Shown: one piece after another, positions 24,466 through 31,592 of the stretch
How the letters are laid out: each line of letters begins with the position of its first letter
Position numbering within the stretch: position 1 is the first letter of the stretch
Source: an uncultured Actinomyces sp.
GTDB taxonomy: Bacteria; Actinomycetota; Actinomycetes; Actinomycetales; Actinomycetaceae
Reading direction: 5' to 3'
Assembly (NCBI GenBank): GCA_938040725.1
Contig: CALHZX010000009.1
Span: 1 to 49,008, forward strand
Length of the DNA: 49,008 nucleotides
Program-made: the position numbers and the translations under genes
Notes under the pieces: model-generated
The model's database searches: none
What the model saw: only the letters and a program-made list of their open reading frames with translations
What the model was told of the DNA's origin: nothing

Positions 24466-26028
24466 TCACTGGGCCAGTCCCTCGATCGCCCACTCCCCTT
24501 CCTTCCAGACGAGGAGAACGTCCCGTCCGTCCTCAAGCAGAGCCCTCATATAGGCGCGAGGTCTCTCCTGCGCCCACCACCGGCCTCCCACCGGCCAAGG
24601 CCCTTCCACGCGCGCGATAGCCGCGCGGCGCCCCCTCCCCGACACGGATTGCGAGACATCACGCTCGCTCACGAGGTAGGCGGGTGTGGCGCTCAAAGCC
24701 CCTCGGTGGTCCACACGCACATCGTCGAAGGCCCCCGATGTGCCAACGATCCTCACGCGCACAGGCTCGTCAAAAAGCGTCGCCGGAGGCTGGGCGATGC
24801 GTCCCTCCCACGCCCCCTCACACGAACGCAGGCGAGGCTCGCTACCCCATCTGGTCATCACAACACGGCTGCGCGGATCGTATCCGCCCTGTACCCGCGG
24901 AATCAGGAGAGAATCCGGCCCCGCCATCCCCTGGATACGCACGACGCTGCGCGAGACATCGCGCTCGCGGTCTGACCGCCCCCACAGTGCTGACGCACTG
25001 CGCCCCACCCGCGGATCACATGCGGTCACGCGTATACAGGTCACCGCGCCACTGGTCCCTTCAATACCCGAAGTCCACCCCGCGAGCGTCCATCGGACAC
25101 GCAGCGCAACGTCGTCAGATGCGCACACGTCACATCCACTCCACGTGCGAGTGCGCTGTCCGCCCCCACCATCCTCCACATCGATGCGCAGGGTCTGCGA
25201 GACGAGCCCGCCCCGCCCCAGCCTCTGAGACAGATCTCGTGCGATGCGCCCAATGGGCACCATCATCGTATCGATGGATTCTCCACCCGCATCAATGGTG
25301 CACGCCATCGTGATGTCTGGTTGAATGCGCCCGGCCAGCGTGATGGCGCTGTCGCCTCCGGAGGCGAGATTCCAGAGTTGTTCACCGACGTCGCCAAAGC
25401 GCTCGCACACACGGCCTCGCCCCAGTGCGAGAAAATCCGCGCACGTGTGGACGCCTAAGCCTGTCAATAGCTCGATGGCGTCAGCCGCTCTATCAGCCAT
25501 TGTGACAGGAACGGCCCACAGGGCACGATGTAACGGGATGCGCCCCAGGAATAATTGGTTTTCTCCGGCAGGAACAATGCGTCCCTCGCGCGCCGCCTCC
25601 AGGGATGCGACCGGACCATCGGCGATGCCAACAAAACATTCAACACCGACGGCCTCCTCGATCGCCGACACCAGAGCCGAGGCGGCGACCTCCTCATTCC
25701 CATGCCAACGGGCGGGTCCGCGCGCCCGGCACCTGGCCACCCCGGGGCGTACGCACTCCACCCCAGCCGCTACTGAATCGAAAGCATCGACAACGGCGCT
25801 AAACGCTCTGGCCTCGCGATCAGGGTCGCGAGGCAAACAGATGAGATCGGGACACACATACGTCGCCTCTCGTATGCTCATTCCGCTCCTGACTCCGGCG
25901 CTCCGAGCAGCGCCGCTGGCAACCTCGATGCGTTCGCTATGTACGACGGCCCCAGCGCCACCCGGTGGCAGATCGACCACGAGGCAGTGGACGGGCCAAT
26001 CGGGTACCCACACCACCATGTCGCGCAC
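24466..26028 (-). CDS. imuB: ImuB, catalytically inactive Y-family polymerase of the mutasome
   Basis: A 520-residue Y-family polymerase homologue that tethers DnaE2 to the sliding clamp. The N-terminus VVWVPDWPVHCLVVDL replaces the DxDxFFA catalytic motif, so polymerase activity is not expected. A helix-hairpin-helix region (ELLTGLGVHTCADFLALGRGRV) and the little-finger region follow. In mycobacterial ImuB the clamp-binding motif is QLPLWG; the aligned spot here reads SASALWG, retaining Leu-Trp-Gly only. The gene begins with GTG (26028) directly after the imuA' stop, or with ATG at 26019. The C-terminus ends LLVWKEGEWAIEGLAQ, typical of ImuB. Confidence 0.93.
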   Translation of the reverse strand: MRDMVVWVPDWPVHCLVVDLPPGGAGAVVHSERIEVASGAARSAGVRSGMSIREATYVCPDLICLPRDPDREARAFSAVVDAFDSVAAGVECVRPGVARCRARGPARWHGNEEVAASALVSAIEEAVGVECFVGIADGPVASLEAAREGRIVPAGENQLFLGRIPLHRALWAVPVTMADRAADAIELLTGLGVHTCADFLALGRGRVCERFGDVGEQLWNLASGGDSAITLAGRIQPDITMACTIDAGGESIDTMMVPIGRIARDLSQRLGRGGLVSQTLRIDVEDGGGGQRTRTWSGCDVCASDDVALRVRWTLAGWTSGIEGTSGAVTCIRVTACDPRVGRSASALWGRSDRERDVSRSVVRIQGMAGPDSLLIPRVQGGYDPRSRVVMTRWGSEPRLRSCEGAWEGRIAQPPATLFDEPVRVRIVGTSGAFDDVRVDHRGALSATPAYLVSERDVSQSVSGRGRRAAIARVEGPWPVGGRWWAQERPRAYMRALLEDGRDVLLVWKEGEWAIEGLAQ

Positions 26029-26511
26029 CTAGACCACCAGCCGCATCCGTTGACGCGCCGCATTGCGAGAGAACCCCGGCCAGGGGCGCAGTGTCACAAT
26101 GGTACGCCCCATCGATCGGGCCCGAGCCGCCAGGGCCCGCTGTTGTGCACTGGATAGTTCAGGAACATCGAGGCAGACAACATCGCAGGCCTCTATCAGA
26201 AGGGAACACAGGTCCCCCACCTGGTGATCTTTCCCCGCGTTTAGCACCAGCACACGGTCGAGGTCCATCCCCTGCTGCGAGGCCCATTCCCAGCCGATAT
26301 TCCCCACTCCACACACGCCAATCCACCCCTCGGAGGGACAAACATCGATCAGCAAGCGGATGAGTTCAGCCCTGCCCGTCGGCCCCAGAAGGACAGGAGA
26401 AATCCCCGCCTGCGCACGCTCGACATCGTCACGCGCTCGCAGGCCAACAGCCTGTTCGGCACGGTTCAACACGTCGCGCGCCGCGAGCAGACGCGCGTGC
26501 GCATCGGTCAT
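26029..26511 (-). CDS. ImuA'-like mutasome accessory protein
   Basis: A 160-residue protein in the position of imuA', first in the SOS cassette and directly upstream of imuB. It has a RecA/SulA-like core (GWIGVCGVGNIGWEWASQQGMDLDRVLVLN, CDVVCLDVPELSSAQQRALAARAR) without a Walker A GKT, and a basic end (RNAARQRMRLVV). ImuA' contacts ImuB and is needed for DnaE2-dependent mutagenesis. At 160 residues it is short for mycobacterial ImuA'. The ATG at 26511 has a GGGAGGGGGAGTT ribosome-binding site and lies below a TATTAT -10 box overlapping a LexA box. Assignment rests on position plus fold resemblance. Confidence 0.8.
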   Translation of the reverse strand: MTDAHARLLAARDVLNRAEQAVGLRARDDVERAQAGISPVLLGPTGRAELIRLLIDVCPSEGWIGVCGVGNIGWEWASQQGMDLDRVLVLNAGKDHQVGDLCSLLIEACDVVCLDVPELSSAQQRALAARARSMGRTIVTLRPWPGFSRNAARQRMRLVV

Positions 26512-26525
26512 AACTCCCCCTCCCA

Positions 26526-26531
26526 ATAATA
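26526..26531 (-). promoter_or_regulatory. -10 box of the imuA'-imuB cassette
   Basis: TATTAT on the minus strand, overlapping the edge of the LexA box and 14 nt before the imuA' ATG. The transcript keeps a Shine-Dalgarno stretch, GGGAGGGGG. Confidence 0.6.
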
Positions 26532-26545
26532 GAACATGTGTTCGA
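26530..26545. promoter_or_regulatory. LexA (SOS) box upstream of imuA'-imuB
   Basis: TAGAACATGTGTTCGA matches TCGAAC-N4-GTTCGA with one mismatch. It overlaps the TATTAT -10 box and ends 18 bp from the imuA' ATG. Having the same site, in the same position, as at dnaE2 marks both operons as one regulon. Confidence 0.9.
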
Positions 26546-26640
26546 TATCGGAAGTGTAGAACCCCGCTCACACATCTGCGTCCCGAACGCCGATCGAGCG
26601 CGAATAGGTCACAATGGAGGCATCGCGAAAAGGAGAAGGC

Positions 26641-27168
26641 ATGAATATCGACCAGCGCCCACTCGCCCCCAGCCCCTACGACGGCCTGAATGTCCCCACG
26701 TTCACACTGTCATCGACCGTTCTCACCGACGGTGCGCCGATGCCGACGTCGGCGACAGCCGATGCAGGTTCCCTTTCTCCGGATCTCGCATGGCATGGCT
26801 TCCCGCAGGAAACAGCAAGCTTCATGCTGACCTGCTTCGACCCGGACGCCCCGATTCCCTCGGGATGGTGGCACTGGGCAATCCTCGATATCCCCGCATC
26901 GATGACTCACTTAGAGGCGGGGGCCGGAGCGTCCGACCTCATGCTGGATGGTCCAGCGTTCCACCTGCGCGGCGACGCGGGCGAGGCCTCCTACTTCGGA
27001 GCTGCTCCCCCGCCTGGCGACCGCCCGCACCGCTACGTGTTCGCGGTGCATGCTCTTAATACGGATACGCTCGGGCTCGATGACGATGCGACTCCAGCCA
27101 TGGCCTCGTTCGTAGCGCTTGAGCACATAATCGCGCGCGCGACCCTGACCGTTACTCACCAGGCCTGA
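26641..27168 (+). CDS. YbhB/YbcL family (PEBP-like) protein
   Basis: A 175-residue phosphatidylethanolamine-binding-protein-fold protein. Diagnostic stretches: SPDLAWHGFPQETASFMLTCFDPDAPIPSGWWHWAILDIP (the DPDAP and HW motifs of the ligand pocket) and PPPGDRPHRYVFAVHALN (the GxxPHRY motif). No signal peptide, so it is cytosolic. The ATG is preceded by AAGGAGAAGG. Function in bacteria is unknown. It is divergent from imuA'; the LexA box is 95 bp upstream. The next gene starts 5 bp after its stop, so the two form an operon. Confidence 0.92.
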   Translation: MNIDQRPLAPSPYDGLNVPTFTLSSTVLTDGAPMPTSATADAGSLSPDLAWHGFPQETASFMLTCFDPDAPIPSGWWHWAILDIPASMTHLEAGAGASDLMLDGPAFHLRGDAGEASYFGAAPPPGDRPHRYVFAVHALNTDTLGLDDDATPAMASFVALEHIIARATLTVTHQA

Positions 27169-27173
27169 GGATT

Positions 27174-27635
27174 ATGCTGCACATTATTTTTTGGGAGCCG
27201 GAAATCCCCGGGAATACGGGCGCTGCAATCCGTCTCTCGGCATGTACCGGGTCCATGCTGCACCTGGTCAAGCCGCTGGGCTTTGATATGGACGACGCGA
27301 AGCTTCGCCGTGCCGGCTTGGATTACCATGACCTCGCGCACGTCATGGTGCACGAGAGTCTGGATGAAGCCCTCGCTCAGGTACCGGGACGCATCTGGGC
27401 GCTCACAGGCCACGCCACCACCATGTACGCCGACATCTCCTACGCCGATGGCGACGGCCTCCTCTTTGGCCGCGAGTCGGTCGGTCTGTCCGAGGAGGCG
27501 ATGAATCACCCCCGCGTCGAGGACCGCGTGCGCATCCAGATGGTTGATGGCGTACGCTCTCTCAACCTGGCAAACTCCGCGTCCATCGTCCTGTACGAGG
27601 CGTGGCGTCAGCTCGGTTTTCCGGGTGGCATCTAG
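27174..27635 (+). CDS. trmL: tRNA (cytidine/uridine-34 2'-O)-methyltransferase, SPOUT family
   Basis: A 153-residue SPOUT (trefoil-knot) methyltransferase of minimal TrmL size. Motif 1 is EPEIPGNTGAAIRLSACTG, motif 2 is LLFGRESVGLSEEAM, and motif 3 is RSLNLANSASIVLYEAWRQLG. TrmL methylates the 2'-OH of the wobble nucleotide of tRNA-Leu isoacceptors. It follows the PEBP-like gene by 5 bp and is closed by a hairpin terminator. The call is firm for the family; the exact tRNA target is by homology. Confidence 0.93.
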   Translation: MLHIIFWEPEIPGNTGAAIRLSACTGSMLHLVKPLGFDMDDAKLRRAGLDYHDLAHVMVHESLDEALAQVPGRIWALTGHATTMYADISYADGDGLLFGRESVGLSEEAMNHPRVEDRVRIQMVDGVRSLNLANSASIVLYEAWRQLGFPGGI

Positions 27636-27656
27636 CCCTCAACGGACATAAAAGAA

Positions 27657-27692
27657 GCGAGGCCCAGGCCGGATGAATCCGCCGGGCCTCGC
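27657..27692. terminator. Hairpin terminator between trmL and the membrane protein gene
   Basis: Stem GCGAGGCCC (27657-27665) with GGGCCTCGC (27684-27692), plus an inner GGCCGGAT/ATCCGCC pairing. It sits between convergent genes and has no long U-tract. Confidence 0.75.
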
Positions 27693-27725
27693 TCACTACA
27701 GGCCACCTCTCAGCAAGGCCTGAGC

Positions 27726-28217
27726 TCAGTCAGCCCTCCACGGAGCAGAAGGACGCTCCACCTGCTCTGCAAGGGAGACAATCCTGCGGGGATTCGAACG
27801 CCACATCCACACCAGGCCGATAACCGAGACGATGAGGGGCGCGTAATAGAAATCCACGCCAAAACCGGTCCATGCAGAACGGGCCGAATTCAGTTCGTCA
27901 AGGCCGAGGGACGCGACCCACAAAATAACTGGGATAGCAATCGACAGCGTAATTGTCGCCCAGCCAACCAGACGCATGCGCCGCCCATTGTGTGTCAAAG
28001 CCGTCGCAGCAATGAGGTAGTCGACACCGGCAAGGAGTGCAACGATCCGCGGTCCCCAGGGCTGACCCTGGGCATGAAAGAGATCGAGAATAGCCGTCAC
28101 AAAAATCCAGGCTCCCAGGACCCAGAACAAAGCGATAATGATGCGGCCAAGTCCAAGCGACGGCGGGCGCTGATCGCGCACACCGACGGCCTCGTTCGTT
28201 GCGTCATGTCCATGCAC
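27726..28217 (-). CDS. Four-helix membrane protein of unknown function
   Basis: A 163-residue protein with four hydrophobic segments (about LGRIIIALFWVLGAWIFVTAIL, IVALLAGVDYLIAATAL, VGWATITLSIAIPVILWVASLGL, FYYAPLIVSVIGLVWMW) and a basic, Arg/Ser-rich C-terminus. I do not recognise a characterised family. The GTG at 28217 is preferred over the ATG at 28253: a TAGGAT -10 box (28225-28230) ends 7 nt upstream of it, whereas the ATG lies upstream of that box. Transcribed divergently from lpdA. Confidence 0.7.
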   Translation of the reverse strand: MHGHDATNEAVGVRDQRPPSLGLGRIIIALFWVLGAWIFVTAILDLFHAQGQPWGPRIVALLAGVDYLIAATALTHNGRRMRLVGWATITLSIAIPVILWVASLGLDELNSARSAWTGFGVDFYYAPLIVSVIGLVWMWRSNPRRIVSLAEQVERPSAPWRAD

Positions 28218-28224
28218 GTTATCG

Positions 28225-28230
28225 ATCCTA
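28225..28230 (-). promoter_or_regulatory. -10 box of the four-helix membrane protein gene (leaderless)
   Basis: TAGGAT on the minus strand, 7 nt before a GTG codon. This supports a leaderless GTG start at 28217. Confidence 0.5.
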
Positions 28231-28429
28231 CCGAGGCCGCGCACACCCCGCATCGCATCAACAAAGCACCCTTAACAAGAGGGTGTCATGTGGCCTGATA
28301 CACCGGGATGAAACACCGAGCTTCAAGACAGCAATGCGCAAACGTGGGACAATAGGCCTATAAGGACCGTGAGGCCCGCCATGAAAACAACCATCTGAGC
28401 TCCGGCTCATCAACGAGGAGTTTTAAACC

Positions 28430-29803
28430 TTGAGCGAATCGACCTACGACATCGTCATTCTGGGTGCGGGTTCCGGCGGCTACGCGACCGCCCTGCGCGC
28501 TGCGCAGCTCGGAATGAAGGTCGCCCTCATCGACGGCGATAAGGTGGGCGGCACCTGCCTGCATCGCGGCTGCATTCCCACGAAGGCATACCTGCACGCC
28601 GCAGAGACGGCCGAAGCCGTTCGCGAGTCCGCCAAGTTCGGCGTTTCTTCCACCTTTAACGGTATCGACATGGCTCAGGTCGGCAAGTACCGCGACTCGG
28701 TCATCTCCGGCCTCTACAAGGGCCTGCAGGGCCTGCTCAAGTCCCGCAACGTCGAGGTCATCTCCGGCTGGGGCCGCCTCGCCGACGCGAATACCATTGA
28801 GGTAGGCGGCCAGCGCATCACTGGCCGCAATATCGTTCTGGCGACCGGCTCCTACTCGCGTTCGATCCCCGGGCTCGAAATCGGCGGCCGCGTAATCTCC
28901 TCCGATCAGGCGCTCCAGATGGATTGGGTTCCCTCCTCTGTCGTGATTCTCGGCGGCGGCGTCATCGGCCTTGAGTTTGCTTCCGTGTGGCGCAGCTTCG
29001 GCGCTGAGGTCACGATCATCGAAGCCCTGCCCCACCTCGCCAACAACGAGGACGAGGCCATCTCCAAGCAGCTCGAGCGCGCCTACCGCAAGCGCGGCAT
29101 CAAGTTCCACACGAACACCCGCTTCGCCTCGGCTACGCAAAACGAGCAGGGCGTGCACGTTCAAACCGAAGACGGCAAGGCTTTCGATGCTGACGTCCTC
29201 CTGGTTGCCGTCGGCCGCGGCCCGGTCACCGAAGGCCTGGGCTACGAGCAGGCCGGAATTACGCTGGACCGTGGCTTCGTGATCACCAACGACCGCCTGC
29301 ACACCGGCGTTGGCAACATCTACGCGGTTGGCGACATCGTCCCCGGCCTCCAGCTCGCTCACCGCGGCTTCATGCAGGGCATCTTCGTCGCCGAAGAGAT
29401 TGCTGGCCTGAACCCGACGATGCAGGCGGATATCAACATCCCGCGCGTGACCTTCTGCGAGCCGGAGATCGCCTCTGTCGGCATGACCGAAAAGCAGGCA
29501 CGTGAAAAGTTTGGCGATCAGGTGCGTACGGTCGAGTACAACCTCGCTGGAAACGGAAAGTCGTCTATCCTGGCCACGTCGGGCATCATCAAGCTGGTCT
29601 CGGTTGAGGGCGGTCCGATCGTGGGCTTCCACGGCATCGGCGCGCGCATCGGCGAACAGATTGGTGAGGGCGAGCTCATGGTGAACTGGGAGGCTTACCC
29701 CTCTGACGTCGCTTCCCTCATCCACGCGCACCCCAGCCAGAATGAGTCGATTGGCGAAGCGGCTATGGCACTGGCCGGTAAGCCGCTCCACGTCCACAAC
29801 TGA
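28430..29803 (+). CDS. lpdA: Dihydrolipoyl dehydrogenase (E3)
   Basis: Re-oxidises dihydrolipoyl groups of 2-oxoacid dehydrogenase complexes using FAD and NAD+. A 457-residue flavoprotein: FAD motif VILGAGSGGYATALRAA, redox disulfide GGTCLHRGCIPTK (Cys43, Cys48), NAD motif VVILGGGVIGLEFA, second FAD segment IYAVGDIVPG, and the C-terminal HAHPSQNESIGEAA carrying the catalytic His-Glu pair. The start is a TTG at 28430, set 9 nt after a GAGGAG ribosome-binding site (28415-28420); no ATG or GTG fits. The E2 gene follows by 26 bp. Confidence 0.97.
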   Translation: MSESTYDIVILGAGSGGYATALRAAQLGMKVALIDGDKVGGTCLHRGCIPTKAYLHAAETAEAVRESAKFGVSSTFNGIDMAQVGKYRDSVISGLYKGLQGLLKSRNVEVISGWGRLADANTIEVGGQRITGRNIVLATGSYSRSIPGLEIGGRVISSDQALQMDWVPSSVVILGGGVIGLEFASVWRSFGAEVTIIEALPHLANNEDEAISKQLERAYRKRGIKFHTNTRFASATQNEQGVHVQTEDGKAFDADVLLVAVGRGPVTEGLGYEQAGITLDRGFVITNDRLHTGVGNIYAVGDIVPGLQLAHRGFMQGIFVAEEIAGLNPTMQADINIPRVTFCEPEIASVGMTEKQAREKFGDQVRTVEYNLAGNGKSSILATSGIIKLVSVEGGPIVGFHGIGARIGEQIGEGELMVNWEAYPSDVASLIHAHPSQNESIGEAAMALAGKPLHVHN

Positions 29804-29829
29804 CCGAAATTTTTTATAGGAGAACACAC

Positions 29830-31527
29830 ATGGCAACTTCAGTGACCATGCCCGCTCTGGGCGAATCCGTCACCGAGGGCACCGTCACCACGTGGCTGAA
29901 GCAGGTCGGCGACACCGTCGAGCTCGATGAGCCCATCGTTGAGGTGTCCACGGATAAGGTCGACTCCGAGGTCCCCTCCCCCGTGGCCGGCGTCCTGCTG
30001 GAAATCCTGGTCCCCGAGGATGAGACCGTCGAGGTCGGCACCGAGATCGCTCGCATTGGCGATGCATCCGAGGTCTCGGCCGCTCCCGCTACCCCTGCAG
30101 CCGCTCCCGTTCAGGCTCCCGCTGCCCCCGCAGCCGCACCTGCAGCCCCGGTACCTGCTGCTGCCCCTGCTGCGTCTCCCGCGCAGGGCACCGAGGTGCG
30201 CATGCCCGCTCTGGGCGAATCCGTCACCGAGGGCACCGTCACCACGTGGCTGAAGTCCGTGGGCGACGCCGTCGATGCCGATGAGCCGCTGCTTGAGGTC
30301 TCCACGGATAAGGTCGACTCCGAGGTCCCCTCCCCCGTCGCCGGCTTCCTGGCAGAAATCCGCGTTCCCGAGGACGAGACCGTCGAGGTCGGTACCGTCG
30401 TCGCGATCATTTCTTCGTCGGCTCCCTCTGCTGCTCCCGCGGCCGAGGCGGCTGCCCCGGCCGCACCGGCCGCACCCGTGGCGCCTGCTGCTCCCGCCGC
30501 ACCGGCCGCTCCGGTTGATCCCTTCCCGAACGCGTCGACGCTGGCACAGACGGCTTCCGCCGCTCCTGTCGTTGAAACACCCGTTGCCGTGACCGGCTCC
30601 GCCTACGTCACCCCGATCGTTCGTAAGCTCGCCCGCGAGCTCGGCGTCGATCTGGCGACCGTGTCGGGCACGGGTGTCGGCGGCCGCGTTCGCCGCGAGG
30701 ATATCGAGGCTGCCGCCGCTGCCGCCCGCGCTGCCGTTGCTGCTCCCGCCGCACCGGCTACCCCTGCCGCTCCCGCCGCACCGGCCACCGCTGTTCGCGA
30801 GCCTTCGCCGCTGCGTGGCACGACCGAGAAGATGTCGCGTCTGCGTCAGACGATCGCTCGTCGCATGGTCGAATCGCTCCAGACTGCCGCTCAGCTGACC
30901 ACGGTCATTGAGGTTGACGTCACCAAGGTCGCCGCTGTTCGCGCGCGCTCGAAGGATGCCTTCCTGGCTAAGCACGGCACAAAGCTGACCTTCCTGCCCT
31001 TCTTCGTCAAGGCTGCAACGGAAGCTCTTGCCTACCACCCGAAGATCAATGCGACTATCAACGACAAGGAGGTCACGTACTTCGATCACGAGCACGTGGG
31101 TATTGCCGTTGACACGCCGCGAGGTCTGCTGGTTCCCGTCATCAAGAACGCCGGTGACAAGGACATCGCTGGTATCGCAGCATCGATCAACGACCTGGCT
31201 GCTCGCACCCGCGACTCGAAGATTGGCCCGGATGAGCTGTCCGGTTCCACGTTCACCGTGACGAACACCGGTTCGGGCGGCGCCCTCTTTGACACCCCGG
31301 TCCTCAACATGCCGGAGACTGCGATCATGGGTGTTGGCACGATCGTGAAGCGCCCCGTGGTCATGAAGGGCGCCGATGGTGGTGACGTCATCGCTATTCG
31401 CTCGATGGTGTACCTGTCGCTGTCCTACGACCACCGCCTGGTGGACGGTGCGGACGCCTCTCGCTTCCTGATGGATGTGAAGAAGCGTCTCGAGGAAGGC
31501 GCGTTCGAGGCCGACCTGGGTCTCTGA
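29830..31527 (+). CDS. sucB: Dihydrolipoamide acyltransferase (E2), two lipoyl domains
   Basis: The 565-residue core of a 2-oxoacid dehydrogenase complex. Two lipoyl domains (about 1-80 and 119-198) each carry the lipoylated lysine in STDKVDSEVPSP (Lys43, Lys161), separated by Ala/Pro linkers. Next come the peripheral-subunit-binding domain (YVTPIVRKLARELGVDLATV...GRVRREDI) and the acyltransferase domain ending in YDHRLVDGADASRFL with the catalytic His. The architecture matches the actinobacterial SucB/DlaT E2, which can serve both pyruvate and 2-oxoglutarate complexes; which one cannot be decided here. No E1 gene or lipA/lipB is in the window. The ribosome-binding site is TAGGAGAACAC. A terminator follows. 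Confidence 0.95.
   Translation: MATSVTMPALGESVTEGTVTTWLKQVGDTVELDEPIVEVSTDKVDSEVPSPVAGVLLEILVPEDETVEVGTEIARIGDASEVSAAPATPAAAPVQAPAAPAAAPAAPVPAAAPAASPAQGTEVRMPALGESVTEGTVTTWLKSVGDAVDADEPLLEVSTDKVDSEVPSPVAGFLAEIRVPEDETVEVGTVVAIISSSAPSAAPAAEAAAPAAPAAPVAPAAPAAPAAPVDPFPNASTLAQTASAAPVVETPVAVTGSAYVTPIVRKLARELGVDLATVSGTGVGGRVRREDIEAAAAAARAAVAAPAAPATPAAPAAPATAVREPSPLRGTTEKMSRLRQTIARRMVESLQTAAQLTTVIEVDVTKVAAVRARSKDAFLAKHGTKLTFLPFFVKAATEALAYHPKINATINDKEVTYFDHEHVGIAVDTPRGLLVPVIKNAGDKDIAGIAASINDLAARTRDSKIGPDELSGSTFTVTNTGSGGALFDTPVLNMPETAIMGVGTIVKRPVVMKGADGGDVIAIRSMVYLSLSYDHRLVDGADASRFLMDVKKRLEEGAFEADLGL
29847..30338 (+). repeat. Intragenic direct repeat encoding the two lipoyl domains
   Basis: A 55-bp block is identical at 29847-29901 and 30201-30255, and a 38-bp block is identical at 29947-29984 and 30301-30338. 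Both copies are offset by exactly 354 bp (118 codons). Synonymous sites are also identical, implying recent duplication or ongoing gene conversion. Confidence 0.95.
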
Positions 31528-31546
31528 TCACCGCTTTATCACCTGT

Positions 31547-31581
31547 GATGGGGTGGGTCTGCGTAGCAGGCCCACCCCATC
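31547..31581. terminator. Hairpin terminator after the E2 gene
   Basis: Perfect stem GATGGGGTGGG (31547-31557) with CCCACCCCATC (31571-31581). It serves convergent genes from both sides; the U-tract is weak. Confidence 0.78.
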
Positions 31582-31592
31582 AGTATGTGACA

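Noticed and set aside
28358..29836. 492-codon minus-strand open frame opposite lpdA
   Set aside because: lpdA is unmistakable on the plus strand; the antisense frame is open only because of GC-rich codon bias.
29839..31434. 531-codon open frame on the minus strand, opposite the E2 gene
   Set aside because: Its composition (Gly/Arg/Ser-rich repeats) mirrors the Ala/Pro linkers and lipoyl repeats of the real gene. It has no recognisable domain.
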